From Rossellomorea marisflavi (GTDB lineage Bacteria > Bacillota > Bacilli > Bacillales > Bacillaceae_B), in contig NZ_LGUE01000008.1 in the NCBI RefSeq assembly GCF_001274775.1, positions 301,535 through 365,534 on the forward strand: a stretch of DNA of 64,000 nt, given 5' to 3'. The first letter of the stretch is position 1. Each line of letters begins with the position of its first letter. The translations under genes were made by a program, and so were the position numbers. Below the pieces are notes generated by a model. That model saw only the letters and a program-made list of their open reading frames with translations, ran no database searches and was not told the origin of the DNA. This document shows, piece after piece, positions 18,361 through 26,495 of this stretch.

Positions 18361-19026
18361 CTATTCAATACACCAATCGATTTCAGGGATATTGTGCTTT
18401 TTCAAGAACTGATTGGCCTTAGAGTAAGGCCTGCTTCCAAAGAACCCTCGATGTGCTGACAGCGGGCTCGGATGAGGGGATTTAAGGATGAAATGGACGG
18501 AATGATCAATCAGCTTTTCTTTTGATTGAGCAGGTTTCCCCCACAAGATGAATACGACTGGCTTTTCACGTTCATTCAACGTTTTGATCACATGATCCGT
18601 CAGACGCTCCCATCCTTTGTTCCGATGGGAGTGCGCTTCCCCGTCCCTCACCGTCAATACCGTATTCAAGAGGAGGACGCCCTCTTTTGCCCATTTCACC
18701 AACGAACCATGTTCCGGCACAGGGCAGCCGATGTCGCTTTCAAGTTCCTTGTACATATTCCGGAGGGACGGGGGAATCTTGACCCCTTTCTTCACAGAAA
18801 AGCTCAGGCCCTCTGCTTGATTCGGTCCATGATAAGGATCCTGCCCCAGCAGGACTACCTTGACGTCGTCATATGAAGTGTAGTGGAAGGCATTGAAGAT
18901 ATCGAACATGGGCGGGTAGACCGTATGCTCGCCATATTCTTTCTTCAGCCACTCCCTCAGGGACCGGTAATAGTCCTTATTCAACTCATCATCTAACAAA
19001 TCCGCCCAGTCATTTTGAAAAATCAT
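18361..19026 (-). CDS. ung: Uracil-DNA glycosylase, family 1
   Basis: Removes uracil from DNA in base excision repair. The 221-residue protein has the water-activating motif GQDPYHG (catalytic Asp63) and the minor-groove loop [10 protein letters not shown] beginning at His185, both diagnostic of family 1. Start ATG 19026 follows AAAGGAG. No terminator is visible downstream; the parS site abuts its stop codon. Locus as in B. subtilis (ywdG). Confidence 0.96.
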   Translation of the reverse strand: MIFQNDWADLLDDELNKDYYRSLREWLKKEYGEHTVYPPMFDIFNAFHYTSYDDVKVVLLGQDPYHGPNQAEGLSFSVKKGVKIPPSLRNMYKELESDIGCPVPEHGSLVKWAKEGVLLLNTVLTVRDGEAHSHRNKGWERLTDHVIKTLNEREKPVVFILWGKPAQSKEKLIDHSVHFILKSPHPSPLSAHRGFFGSRPYSKANQFLKKHNIPEIDWCIE

Positions 19027-19150
19027 GCCAGACTCCTTTCCACTTTCTCTATTTGGTTATCTGCTCTTCTACTATAGCTTCATCGCGGAACACCTGTAAA
19101 TCCACTACTCCCTGCCAGAGGGTTTCATCTGTACGGACTGCCCCCCTGAC

Positions 19151-19175
19151 GTTTAACTCTATGTACAGCGGGAAC
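19151..19175 (+). promoter_or_regulatory. SigB promoter of the YflT-like gene
   Basis: GTTTAA, a 13-bp spacer, GGGAAC. This matches 11 of 12 positions of the SigB consensus GTTTAA-N12-15-GGGWAW. Confidence 0.75.
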
Positions 19176-19220
19176 AGTACTCATAAGAAATCACAACTTT
19201 TTATTGGAGGGTATTCATTC

Positions 19221-19571
19221 ATGTATAAAGTACACACGGTAGAAAACGTAGTCGAAGCAAAGAAAGAAATCGAAATGCTGACAAGCCAAGGATATACAAA
19301 GGACGATATTTTCGTATTTGCACATGATAAGAATCGTTCCCAGCATATCACCGATGGGACGGATACTGAATCGGTAGGACTTAAAGAACAAGGCGTATTC
19401 GACGCAATCGGGAACCTGTTCCAAAAACGCGGTGATGAGCTGCGCTCCAAGATGAAAGCAGTCGGACTCAATCAGGCAGAAGCTGATACGTATGAGGAAG
19501 AACTCGACAAGGGGAAATTAGTCATTGTCGCTTCCAAACACGGAGTCGATCACAACCAAGGCGTCCTCTAA
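19221..19571 (+). CDS. General stress protein 17M (YflT family)
   Basis: A 116-residue soluble protein of the heat-induced stress protein YflT family. The N-terminal segment (YKVHTVENVVEAKKEIEML, then GYTKDDIFVFAHD) is the typical ferredoxin-like start, and a charged helical tail follows. ATG 19221 has GGAGG ten bases upstream, so the open frame before it is not used. The near-perfect SigB promoter 45 bp upstream supports general stress control. Biochemical role unknown. Confidence 0.88.
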   Translation: MYKVHTVENVVEAKKEIEMLTSQGYTKDDIFVFAHDKNRSQHITDGTDTESVGLKEQGVFDAIGNLFQKRGDELRSKMKAVGLNQAEADTYEEELDKGKLVIVASKHGVDHNQGVL

Positions 19572-19579
19572 ACCAGGAG

Positions 19580-19616
19580 ACGAAAGAAGACACCGGCCAC
19601 CGGTGTCTTCTTTCGT
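19580..19616 (+). terminator. Hairpin terminator after the YflT-like gene
   Basis: A 16-bp perfect stem (ACGAAAGAAGACACCG and its complement) with a 5-nt loop. The T-run is weak. Confidence 0.6.
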
Positions 19617-19636
19617 ATGCAATGAAAATATACAAT

Positions 19637-19663
19637 TTGATATTCCCTATGTGATAGTATATT
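19637..19663 (+). promoter_or_regulatory. Candidate SigA promoter of pdxK
   Basis: TTGATA, a 15-bp spacer (short), TATATT. A TATTCT two bases further gives a 17-bp spacer. Confidence 0.35.
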
Positions 19664-19715
19664 CTTTAGTCAGACTTTTACATTTACACCCGCACTAATT
19701 AGGAGGAATTCTACG

Positions 19716-20525
19716 ATGACATTGAAGAAAACACTAACCATTGCTGGTTCTGATACAAGTGGGGGCGCAGGCATCCAGGCGGACCTGAAGACCTTCCAGG
19801 AGCACGGCGTTTACGGCATGACCGCCCTTACCACCGTCGTCACGATGGATCCTGCCGATCACTGGCACCACAACGTACATCCCCTTCCGGTAAGCACTTT
19901 GGAAGCTCAGCTTGAGACCGTCCTTTCTGTCGGCATCGATGCAATGAAAACCGGGATGCTCGGTACAGTGGAAGTCATCGAGCTTGCTGCAAAAAAAATC
20001 GATCAATACGGTTTGAATAAAGTCGTCATCGACCCGGTGATGGTTTGTAAAGGCGAAGATGAAGTTCTTCACCCTGAAACAACCGACGCTATGAGAGAAC
20101 ATCTCCTTCAGCGCGCCACGGTGGTGACTCCCAATCTTTTCGAAGCTGGACAGCTTGCCCAGTCAGGTCCAATCAAAACCATCGAAGGCATGAAGGAAGC
20201 CGCAAAGAAAATCCATGACCTCGGAGCGAAGAACGTAGTCATCAAAGGCGGAAAGCAGCTTGAACACACAAAAGCCCTCGATCTTTTCTATGATGGAACG
20301 GACTTCACCATCCTGGAAGAAGATAAAGTGGATACCACATACAACCATGGAGCAGGATGCACATTCGCGGCTGCCATCACGGCAAATCTTGCAAATGGAC
20401 AAGATGTTAAAGAAGCTGTGACAAATGCAAAAATATTCGTTACAGCTGCCATCAAGCACGGATTCAAGTTAAATGAATACGTAGGGCCCGTCATGCACGG
20501 AGCATACAATCGATTTGAAAAATAA
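19716..20525 (+). CDS. pdxK: Pyridoxal/pyridoxine kinase (PdxK, ThiD family)
   Basis: Ribokinase-fold ATP-dependent kinase of 269 residues. [19 protein letters not shown] is the family start, and the anion-hole motif [12 protein letters not shown] (GAGC at 212-215) holds the second cysteine used by this clade. At this locus B. subtilis carries ywdB/pdxK, a B6-vitamer kinase that evolved from the ThiD hydroxymethylpyrimidine kinase. Sequence alone does not settle B6 against HMP specificity; the locus favours PdxK. Start ATG 19716 follows AGGAGG. Confidence 0.88.
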   Translation: MTLKKTLTIAGSDTSGGAGIQADLKTFQEHGVYGMTALTTVVTMDPADHWHHNVHPLPVSTLEAQLETVLSVGIDAMKTGMLGTVEVIELAAKKIDQYGLNKVVIDPVMVCKGEDEVLHPETTDAMREHLLQRATVVTPNLFEAGQLAQSGPIKTIEGMKEAAKKIHDLGAKNVVIKGGKQLEHTKALDLFYDGTDFTILEEDKVDTTYNHGAGCTFAAAITANLANGQDVKEAVTNAKIFVTAAIKHGFKLNEYVGPVMHGAYNRFEK

Positions 20526-20535
20526 GATTTTCCCA

Positions 20536-20582
20536 AGAGACCGTTTTGAGGCTGCGAGCAGCCTCAAGACGGTCTCTTTTTT
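20536..20582 (+). terminator. Terminator of pdxK
   Basis: AGAGACCGT...GAGGCTGC pairs with GCAGCCTC..ACGGTCTCT, then TTTTTT. Confidence 0.88.
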
Positions 20583-20732
20583 GTTCCACTTGCGCCTCAT
20601 ACGGATGCTGACGATGCTGGATGGGAATACTAGACTCCGCATATGCGGATTATCAAACAGAGTTTTCGCTTTCGGCCACTAAATTTAGTAAGATAGTACA
20701 TAATGGTTTTTTCATTATGAGGAGGATATGAT

Positions 20733-21080
20733 ATGAAGCCTATTCAATTAGCGGATGTGCAAGGATTGATCAATCAGTTTGCACGTCAAGATATATATAT
20801 ACATCTAGAGACGACGAACGGTGCCTATGCATCCCACTTCAATGAGAATTTCTTCTCGGCAGGTGCCTACATCCGTAACGCCAAGGTCAATTACGAACAT
20901 GGAAAAATTGTCGGTGACGGTCCCTTCCGTGTCGGGTTGAAGCTGGAGATCGGTTGGATCTACGCCGAAGGCTTGACCCATTATGAACAAGAGGATGAAG
21001 GCAGACTGCTGATGGCCGGACACGGAGCCGATGGCAAACTGGCCGTGGCCCTAGAGATCAGCCCTACCCCATTCAAGTAG
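20733..21080 (+). CDS. yojF: DUF1806 protein YojF
   Basis: A 115-residue beta-rich protein of unknown function. It always sits beside bshB2 in Bacillus, here 29 bp upstream on the same strand. VNYEHGKIVGDGPFRVGLKL and TEGLTHYE-like WIYAEGLTHYEQ are family features. A role in bacillithiol metabolism is inferred only from the linkage. Start ATG 20733 follows GAGGAGG. Confidence 0.85.
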   Translation: MKPIQLADVQGLINQFARQDIYIHLETTNGAYASHFNENFFSAGAYIRNAKVNYEHGKIVGDGPFRVGLKLEIGWIYAEGLTHYEQEDEGRLLMAGHGADGKLAVALEISPTPFK

Positions 21081-21109
21081 AACGATTTTTCGATAAAGGA
21101 GATTTCAAA

Positions 21110-21793
21110 ATGGAAAAAGAAAGACAATTACTCGTAATCTTTCCCCATCCCGACGATGAAGCGTTCGGTGTATCCGGAACGATTTCATCTCATGTCAATA
21201 ACGGAACCCCTGTCACGTATGCATGCCTGACCCTTGGTGAAATGGGCCGTAATTTGGGTAACCCACCATTTGCCACACGCGAATCCCTCCCTCTCATCCG
21301 TAAGAAGGAACTTCAAAAAGCTGCAGAGGTCATGGGCATTCAAGACCTTCGCATGATGGGCTATCGCGATAAAACGGTCGAATTCGAAAATGATGAAAAG
21401 CTCGCGAATATGGTGACAGAACTGATTGAAGAGCTCGACCCTTCCCTGATCATCACATTCTACCCTGGCTATTCCGTCCATCCAGATCACGAGGCAACTG
21501 CCCGCGCCGTCATAAGGGCCGTGCGCCGTTTGCCGAAGGCTTCGCGTCCGAAGCTTCACTGCCTGGCTTTCTCGAACGGATGCGAAAAGGAACTCGGCCA
21601 ACCGGATATCACAGTCGATATTTCTGCTGTGAAAGAGCAAAAGCTGAACACGATGAGAGCCCACATCTCCCAAACCGCCTGGATGCTGAAAGATTTGGAC
21701 AAAGGCATCGAGCAAAATGATCCTGAAGCCCTTCGCTGGGTAACCAACGAACGATTCTGGAGCTATCAGTGGGAAAACGATTCAGTGGAATAA
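21110..21793 (+). CDS. bshB2: Bacillithiol biosynthesis deacetylase BshB2
   Basis: Zinc-dependent LmbE-family deacetylase that converts GlcNAc-malate to GlcN-malate in bacillithiol synthesis, and may act on bacillithiol conjugates. The 227-residue protein has the zinc/catalytic motif PHPDDEAFG (His13, Asp15, Asp16) and the later HPDH at 124-127. Start ATG 21110 follows AAAGGAG. It forms an operon with yojF and ends at a strong terminator. Confidence 0.93.
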   Translation: MEKERQLLVIFPHPDDEAFGVSGTISSHVNNGTPVTYACLTLGEMGRNLGNPPFATRESLPLIRKKELQKAAEVMGIQDLRMMGYRDKTVEFENDEKLANMVTELIEELDPSLIITFYPGYSVHPDHEATARAVIRAVRRLPKASRPKLHCLAFSNGCEKELGQPDITVDISAVKEQKLNTMRAHISQTAWMLKDLDKGIEQNDPEALRWVTNERFWSYQWENDSVE

Positions 21794-21812
21794 CGGTATG
21801 ACGTAATAATAC

Positions 21813-21856
21813 AACAACCCCCAAGTCCGGGATTTCAGCGGTCTTGGGGGTTGTTT
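21813..21856 (+). terminator. Terminator of yojF-bshB2
   Basis: AACAACCCCCAAG pairs perfectly with CTTGGGGGTTGTT, followed by a T. Confidence 0.8.
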
Positions 21857-21894
21857 GCGTTCTTTTTAAGGATTTATCCGTGTGTATAAGGGGC

Positions 21895-22003
21895 GTTCCT
21901 TTCCGCTGCAGGTGCTTGCTTTCCTGCGGGGAGGGCGTCGAGCCTCCTCGTGCCTGCGGGGTCTCGCCACTCCTCCTTTTCCGCTGGAGTCAAGCACCTT
22001 CCG
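21895..22003 (+). repeat. Structured GC-rich repeat, single copy
   Basis: Outer arms AGGTGCTTG (21910-21918) and CAAGCACCT (21991-21999) pair perfectly over 9 bp. The inner part has GAGGGCGTCGAGCCTCCTC and GGGGTCTCG as in the other copies. Confidence 0.85.
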
Positions 22004-22223
22004 ATTCAATCCACTCTGTAGTTTTAAGCAAGGTGGGATTCCATTTGACTATAGGCTAGTTGCCACTCTTACAAATTACGATATTGTGTAAAAATCGAAT
22101 GCATATTCATTTGTGCGATAGTCTGATATACCATCGCAACTTCCTCTATTTCCAATCACAATCTAATGATTTTATCTATCCCATGAACAATAGTTATCAC
22201 GCCTTGAAAAGCACACAGTGCAG

Positions 22224-22345
22224 TGCAGCGGAGGCCACCCGACTCCTATGGGAATAGCGGGCAGGGTGAGACCCTGCAGGCTTGCCGAAGCGGCTCACCG
22301 CACGCCCCATGGAAAGCGGGTGGCCGCAGCGGAACGAAACGAAAC
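22224..22345 (-). repeat. Structured GC-rich repeat, single copy
   Basis: Outer arms CCACCCG (22235-22241) and CGGGTGG (22317-22323) pair perfectly. The next stem reads CCTATGGG/CCCCATGG, unlike the CG-type sequence in other copies. Confidence 0.85.
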
Positions 22346-22433
22346 CTGCCCCATTCCTTACCAAATAAAAAATGGGTGGAATCTTTACCATCTGATCTTG
22401 GAAGTCATCACTACTCCTAAACCGCTCAGTTCA

Positions 22434-22552
22434 GTGCAGCGAAGGCCGACCGACTCCCGCGGGAATAGTGGACAGGTGAGACCCTGCAGGCGCAGCTGAA
22501 GCTGCTCACCGACCACCCCGCAGAAAGCGGTCGGCCGCAGCGGAACGAAACG
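22434..22552 (-). repeat. Structured GC-rich repeat, single copy
   Basis: Outer arms CCGACCG (22446-22452) and CGGTCGG (22528-22534) pair perfectly. The 21860-22634 gap holds this and the two other copies and no gene. Confidence 0.85.
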
Positions 22553-22634
22553 AACCCCTCTACCCACGAGACTGTCCAAAATGGTTTTCACCCCTCCCCG
22601 ACAGGGTAACCCTAAAACACAAGGAGGAAAAAAC

Positions 22635-23426
22635 ATGACCATCTTTCACAACCAAGCACTTGAAAACCAGCACATCCTCATCACCGGTGCCACAGGAGGC
22701 ATCGGTCACGAAACGGCCATCGCTGCCATTGAGGCAGGGGCGAAGGTCACCGTTACCGGGCGGAACGAAGACAAACTTGCCAAACTCAAAGAATCCGTCC
22801 AGTCCCCAAACAATCTCCACGTCTTCCCCGCAGACCTGACCAAGGAGGAGGACCGTCAACAGCTCATCTCCCATGCAATTGAAGCGTTCGGTCCCATAAC
22901 TGGACTGGTCAACTCTGCCGGGATCGGGGGCGGGGATCTTGTTGAGAAACTCTCTGAAGAGGACATGCGCACCATCATGGAACTCAACTACTTCTCCCTC
23001 GTCGCCATCACCCAGGACGTGTATCGAGGTATGAAGGAGCATGGGGAAGGATCCATCGTCAATCTATCATCCCTCTCTGGATTAAGGGGTACACACGGCA
23101 ACAGCGCCTACAGCGCATCCAAGTTCGCTGTCACTGGCTTCACCCAAGCATTCGCCCATGAAGCAATCGAACACGGCGTGAGAGTCAATGCGGTGTGTCC
23201 AGGCTACGTCGATACCGAGATGGGACGGGAAGCCATCGCCTCAAAAGGCGAACGGGAAAACCGCACATATGAAGAGCAGCTTGAAGTCGCAAAGTCTGGA
23301 ATTCCATCCAACCGGCTGACTTCTCCCCGCGAAGTGGCGAACGTCATCCTTTTCCTGCTAAGCGATTCCTCCTTCAATGTGATAGGCGAGTCCATGAAGA
23401 TCTCAGGTGGAAGCGTCATGCGATGA
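22635..23426 (+). CDS. Short-chain dehydrogenase/reductase
   Basis: Classical SDR of 263 residues with the Rossmann motif TGATGGIG (17-24), NSAG (93-96) and the catalytic Ser146/Tyr159/Lys163 set (YSASK). The substrate cannot be read from the sequence; the C-terminal pattern SGGSVMR resembles 3-oxoacyl-ACP reductase-like SDRs. ATG 22635 follows AAGGAGG, so the longer frame from 22581 is not used. It stands alone, 80 bp downstream of a repeat element. Confidence 0.88.
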   Translation: MTIFHNQALENQHILITGATGGIGHETAIAAIEAGAKVTVTGRNEDKLAKLKESVQSPNNLHVFPADLTKEEDRQQLISHAIEAFGPITGLVNSAGIGGGDLVEKLSEEDMRTIMELNYFSLVAITQDVYRGMKEHGEGSIVNLSSLSGLRGTHGNSAYSASKFAVTGFTQAFAHEAIEHGVRVNAVCPGYVDTEMGREAIASKGERENRTYEEQLEVAKSGIPSNRLTSPREVANVILFLLSDSSFNVIGESMKISGGSVMR

Positions 23427-23434
23427 TAAAAAAG

Positions 23435-23461
23435 GAAGCCGCCGATTGCTTCGGCGGCTTC
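23435..23461. terminator. Convergent terminator between the SDR gene and the lipoprotein gene
   Basis: GAAGCCGCCGA pairs perfectly with TCGGCGGCTTC. Confidence 0.8.
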
Positions 23462-23463
23462 TC

Positions 23464-23808
23464 TCATTGTTCGTTTTTGATCTTTTCTTTAAGCTCCTCG
23501 ATGTATTTCTGTTTTTCTTTTTCATTTTTCAGCGTGTCGGCGTTTTTATCTTTTATATAATCCTGCAGTGCTTTCTCAATGTCTTCTTTCGTGGCGTTCT
23601 CAGGTATCTTACCTGATTCTTTCAGCGTTTTGATGATTTGTTCATCGTTGGCTAGCATATCCAAATGTTCAACACCCTTTTCTGCCTCGGGAACGACGGT
23701 TTCTTCCGCATCGTCCTTCGGCTTTTCTTTAGATGATCCATCTGTACCGCACCCGCTGAGGATGACGGCCAGACTCATGACACCAGAGAGGATCAAGCGC
23801 GTTTTCAT
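23464..23808 (-). CDS. Small lipoprotein
   Basis: A 114-residue predicted lipoprotein. Signal peptide MKTRLILSGVMSLAVILSGC has a lipobox (LSGC) with Cys20 as the acylated residue. The mature part is acidic, then Lys/Glu-rich and helical (coiled-coil like from about residue 70). ATG 23808 follows AGGGAG; the longer frame to 23907 has no such site. No family recognised. Confidence 0.75.
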   Translation of the reverse strand: MKTRLILSGVMSLAVILSGCGTDGSSKEKPKDDAEETVVPEAEKGVEHLDMLANDEQIIKTLKESGKIPENATKEDIEKALQDYIKDKNADTLKNEKEKQKYIEELKEKIKNEQ

Positions 23809-23929
23809 GCAAGCACTCCCTTTCAAAGGACTGTCTAGTAAACTTCTACTTTCCAAGTGAAAAAGCCTTCTTCCCGGGAAAAGAAATGAAATTAGTGCCA
23901 TCCTCACTTTCAGCTGATGCCTTAATATG

Positions 23930-23953
23930 GTTTAATTAGTAGTACATTGGTAT
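23930..23953 (+). promoter_or_regulatory. Weak SigB-like promoter upstream of the sigma-factor gene
   Basis: GTTTAA, a 12-bp spacer, TGGTAT (5 of 6 of GGGWAW). It lies 120 bp from the gene, so it is a weak call. Confidence 0.25.
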
Positions 23954-23967
23954 GAATAGTGGTTGGC

Positions 23968-24007
23968 AGGTTGTTTTTTTATAACGTTTTGATTCTTTAT
24001 ATAGTAA
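23968..24007 (+). promoter_or_regulatory. Shared promoter-like motif, copy 1 (sigma gene)
   Basis: AGGTTGT at 23968-23974, then exactly 21 bases, then TTTATATAGTAA. The same AGGTTGT-N21-TTTA...GTAA arrangement recurs at 24937-24972 before the hydrolase genes. It is a candidate target of the split sigma factor, including autoregulation (inference). Confidence 0.4.
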
Positions 24008-24043
24008 AAGCGAGATTTCTCTCTCTTTTTTTTACTACAAAAC

Positions 24044-24057
24044 CGAACATACGTTCT
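24044..24057. promoter_or_regulatory. LexA (SOS) box
   Basis: CGAACATACGTTCT matches 13 of 14 positions of the Bacillus LexA/DinR consensus CGAACRNRYGTTYC. It ends 16 bp before the start codon of the split sigma gene. I found no other site of this quality in the window. Confidence 0.75.
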
Positions 24058-24073
24058 AATGGTGGTGAAAAAA

Positions 24074-24649
24074 ATGGACACATTGATGACCCGGTTTTAC
24101 AAGCATTACCCTCATCTCAAGCATAACAAAGCGGTCGATTCGTTTATCAGCAAGGAGGAAAACAGAACATTGATCGAACAGTTCCTCCATGAACCGAACG
24201 CTGAACGGGAACACGAATTGAACGAAGCATTCAAGTCCCATTATTTTGATATCCGTTTTACGGCCTATGTGAGTTCCTCCCTGTATTTCCATAGTGTGAA
24301 TTTTGATAAGAAGCATCGGACGTATTCCGAGCGGCATCCTCTCACTCTTGATAAGAAAACCGATCAGGGGGACGGGCAGGCGTTCATCGATCTTGTTCCC
24401 GATCATTCGGACAGCCTGTCACCATTCAAGAATTACTCGACACTGGCAGAATGCCTGGAGGACGACGATCTTCTCGCAGGCTACATGGCACTTACAGAGA
24501 GACAGCAAAGGATCCTTGACCTCGCTTACGTCCAGGAATGGAGCGATACGGAAATCGCAAGGAGCATGGGGGTATCCCAGCAGGCCATATCCAAGAGCCA
24601 TAAAAAGGCTTTGAATGCATTACGAACCCTATTACAGAAGAAGGAGTAG
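24074..24649 (+). CDS. SigO-like split sigma factor subunit (region 4)
   Basis: A 191-residue protein with a clear sigma region 4 helix-turn-helix in the last third (LTERQQRILDLAYVQEW, then DTEIARSMGVSQQAISKSH). The N-terminal half shows no recognisable region 2. The next gene supplies a region 2-like protein, so the pair resembles B. subtilis SigO (YvrI) with RsoA. A LexA box lies directly upstream. ATG 24074 is chosen for the GGTGGTG site six bases upstream; an in-frame ATG at 24059 is the alternative. Related two-part or UviA-type sigma factors are alternatives for the label. Confidence 0.75.
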   Translation: MDTLMTRFYKHYPHLKHNKAVDSFISKEENRTLIEQFLHEPNAEREHELNEAFKSHYFDIRFTAYVSSSLYFHSVNFDKKHRTYSERHPLTLDKKTDQGDGQAFIDLVPDHSDSLSPFKNYSTLAECLEDDDLLAGYMALTERQQRILDLAYVQEWSDTEIARSMGVSQQAISKSHKKALNALRTLLQKKE

Positions 24650-24654
24650 ATGCA

Positions 24655-24870
24655 ATGGGCGCACTTTATGAAATGGTAAAAGAAGCACAGGCTACAGGTG
24701 AATATGAAACAAAGGTGATTACGACATTCGAACCGAAAATCAAGAAATCCCTCTACATGACCCGTGCTGAAAACCGTGATGATCTTGAGCAGGAGCTTAA
24801 AATCAAGATTATCCACTATGTGAGGGAGTATTCGATGGACCGCATTCCAGGACTGTTTGATTTGGAGTAA
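24655..24870 (+). CDS. RsoA-like co-sigma protein (region 2)
   Basis: A 71-residue protein whose centre (FEPKIKKSLYMTR, then NRDDLEQELKIKIIHYVREY) resembles sigma region 2.1-2.2, which binds the core RNA polymerase clamp. It starts 6 bp after the region 4 gene ends and is followed by a terminator, so the two are one transcript. This gene pair matches the SigO/RsoA arrangement in B. subtilis. On its own it would be annotated as hypothetical or as a helix-turn-helix protein. Confidence 0.7.
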   Translation: MGALYEMVKEAQATGEYETKVITTFEPKIKKSLYMTRAENRDDLEQELKIKIIHYVREYSMDRIPGLFDLE

Positions 24871-24882
24871 TGACAATGATCG

Positions 24883-24909
24883 ACCGGCTGAATCCAGCCG
24901 GTTTTTTTT
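24883..24909 (+). terminator. Terminator of the sigma-factor operon
   Basis: ACCGGCTG/CAGCCGGT stem followed by TTTTTTTT. Confidence 0.88.
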
Positions 24910-24936
24910 GCCTTATTTTCGTGGATTTTTGCAGGG

Positions 24937-24972
24937 AGGTTGTAGTTTTACTTCCTTCTCTTTCTTTAGTAA
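24937..24972 (+). promoter_or_regulatory. Shared promoter-like motif, copy 2 (hydrolase genes)
   Basis: AGGTTGT at 24937-24943, exactly 21 bases, then TTTAGTAA. It matches the copy at 23968 in sequence and spacing and lies about 110 bp before the first hydrolase gene. Confidence 0.4.
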
Positions 24973-25079
24973 GTGTAAGGCAAACGAAACGGTCGCGATG
25001 AGGTTGGGATGACTTCGATCGCCGTGCCGCATCCCTTTGGTTTGTCTCTTACCATTCATATCATAGGGAGAGATGTTAC

Positions 25080-25712
25080 ATGAACTGGACAAGGACAATG
25101 AAGCAAGGTGACTCTGGTAACGATGTTCGAGAATTGCAAATCCGGGTGGCAGGCTGGGCAGCTGCCTCACCGGCAAAGACTCATGTGGCCGTTGATGGCG
25201 TATTCGGTGCAGGGACTGCAGCTGCCGTCAAGCGATTCCAAAGCGCTTATGGTCTGACAGCAGACGGCGTTGCCGGTCCTCAGAGCCATACTCAATTGAA
25301 CGCACTGGAAGCAAGTGACGGATCGACTGCCCACTTCAACTTCTCTGAATTTTATTCCAAGGACGGAAGCACCTTCAATGGAGGGAACGTCGGATCGACT
25401 CAGGTGAGGGAGAATATCCGCCGCCTCATGTACAAGCTGGAAGCACTTCGCAAAAAGCTCGGGAACCCTCCCGTCACCATCAACTCAGGATTCCGAAGCA
25501 TCAGTCATAACCGCAGTGTAGGAGGAGCCTCGAACTCCCAGCACACCTACGGGATCGCAGCGGATATCAACCCTTCCGGAAAGACCCCTTCACAGGTGGC
25601 GGAAGTGGCCAAAACATGCGGATTCAGCGGAATCATCAAATACAATACGTTCCTGCACGTCGACAGCCGCGCGGAATACTCATACGGCGCCCAAACGTAC
25701 TACTGGGCTTAA
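25080..25712 (+). CDS. Endolysin-like peptidase: PG-binding domain plus M15 peptidase
   Basis: A 210-residue protein with an N-terminal peptidoglycan-binding domain (about 6-70: MKQGDSGNDVRELQ, then FGAGTAAAVKRFQ) and a C-terminal M15A-type peptidase (SGFRS, SQHTYGIAADI with the HxxxxxxD zinc pair, and FLHVDSR). Such enzymes cut D-Ala-D-Ala or L-Ala-D-Glu bonds. There is no signal peptide, as in phage endolysins, so release would need a holin-like step (inference). Start ATG 25080 follows AGGGAGAG. First gene of the four-gene unit behind the split sigma pair. Confidence 0.88.
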   Translation: MNWTRTMKQGDSGNDVRELQIRVAGWAAASPAKTHVAVDGVFGAGTAAAVKRFQSAYGLTADGVAGPQSHTQLNALEASDGSTAHFNFSEFYSKDGSTFNGGNVGSTQVRENIRRLMYKLEALRKKLGNPPVTINSGFRSISHNRSVGGASNSQHTYGIAADINPSGKTPSQVAEVAKTCGFSGIIKYNTFLHVDSRAEYSYGAQTYYWA

Positions 25713-25742
25713 ATCAATCAAAAAAACAGGAGGAATGCCATT

Positions 25743-26285
25743 ATGCCAATCATCGTACTAGACCCGGGACACGGCGGCTCTGATCCAGGAGCCATCGGAA
25801 ACGGTCTTCAAGAAAAGAATCTTGCTTTAACGATCGGACTTAAGGTGAAAGCCTATCTCGAATCCAATTACGGCGCGGATGTCCGCATGACCCGCTCCAC
25901 CGACGTCTTTATCGAATTATCCCAGCGGTCCGCTTTTGCCAATGGACTCGGTGCTTCCTACTTTGTCTCTCTTCACCATAATGCAGGCGGTGGCACTGGG
26001 TTTGAAAGCTTCGTCTATACCGGCACGAGGGAAACTGAAACCGGCCGCAGGCAGGATGTCGTCCATGCTGAGATCATGAAATTCTATTCCCAGTATGGCC
26101 TCCGTGACCGCGGCAAGAAGGTAGCTAACTTCGCCGTACTTCGTGGAACGTCCATGCCGGCCATCCTCCTCGAGAATCTGTTCATGGACAGCGTGAATGA
26201 CACGAATCTATTAAAAAGTGCATCGTTCATCCAGGGATTATCGAATGCCATCGGCCTTGGCATTGCCAAAGCACTTAATCTGTAA
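25743..26285 (+). CDS. N-acetylmuramoyl-L-alanine amidase (Amidase_3), no signal peptide
   Basis: A 180-residue zinc amidase that cuts the lactyl-amide bond between MurNAc and L-Ala. Motifs: DPGHGGSDPGA (first His), EKN (Glu), SLHHNA (second His) and the catalytic glutamate in AILLENLF. It consists of the catalytic domain alone, without a signal peptide or cell-wall-binding repeats, which is unusual for a chromosomal autolysin and typical of a lysis enzyme. Start ATG 25743 follows AGGAGG, 30 bp after the M15 gene. Confidence 0.9.
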   Translation: MPIIVLDPGHGGSDPGAIGNGLQEKNLALTIGLKVKAYLESNYGADVRMTRSTDVFIELSQRSAFANGLGASYFVSLHHNAGGGTGFESFVYTGTRETETGRRQDVVHAEIMKFYSQYGLRDRGKKVANFAVLRGTSMPAILLENLFMDSVNDTNLLKSASFIQGLSNAIGLGIAKALNL

Positions 26286-26331
26286 ATCCAGGGCGGGCTC
26301 CCCGCCCGCTTTCTTATAAGGAGGAATGATC

Positions 26332-26487
26332 ATGGATTATTCTGTGTTCGTCCAATTGCTCGGTAACTTCGGATTCCCGATCGCCGTCACCCTTTTCCTG
26401 CTCGTTAAATTGGAGAAGAAGCTTGAGCAGTTGGAGCAGGCCATTCAGGCCCTGTCCCAGACTTTCTCCAAAGAAGACAGGCAGTAA
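26332..26487 (+). CDS. yvrJ: YvrJ family small membrane protein
   Basis: A 51-residue protein with one membrane helix (about 6-25, LGNFGFPIAVTLFLLVKLEK) followed by an amphipathic coiled coil (LEKKLEQLEQAIQAL). This is the YvrJ family pattern; in B. subtilis yvrJ belongs to the SigO regulon and sits at the SigO locus. The size and topology resemble BhlA/UviB-type holin-like proteins (inference). ATG 26332 follows AAGGAGG. A GGGCGGG/CCCGCCC hairpin precedes it at 26290-26307. Confidence 0.8.
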   Translation: MDYSVFVQLLGNFGFPIAVTLFLLVKLEKKLEQLEQAIQALSQTFSKEDRQ

Positions 26488-26495
26488 GGAGGTTC

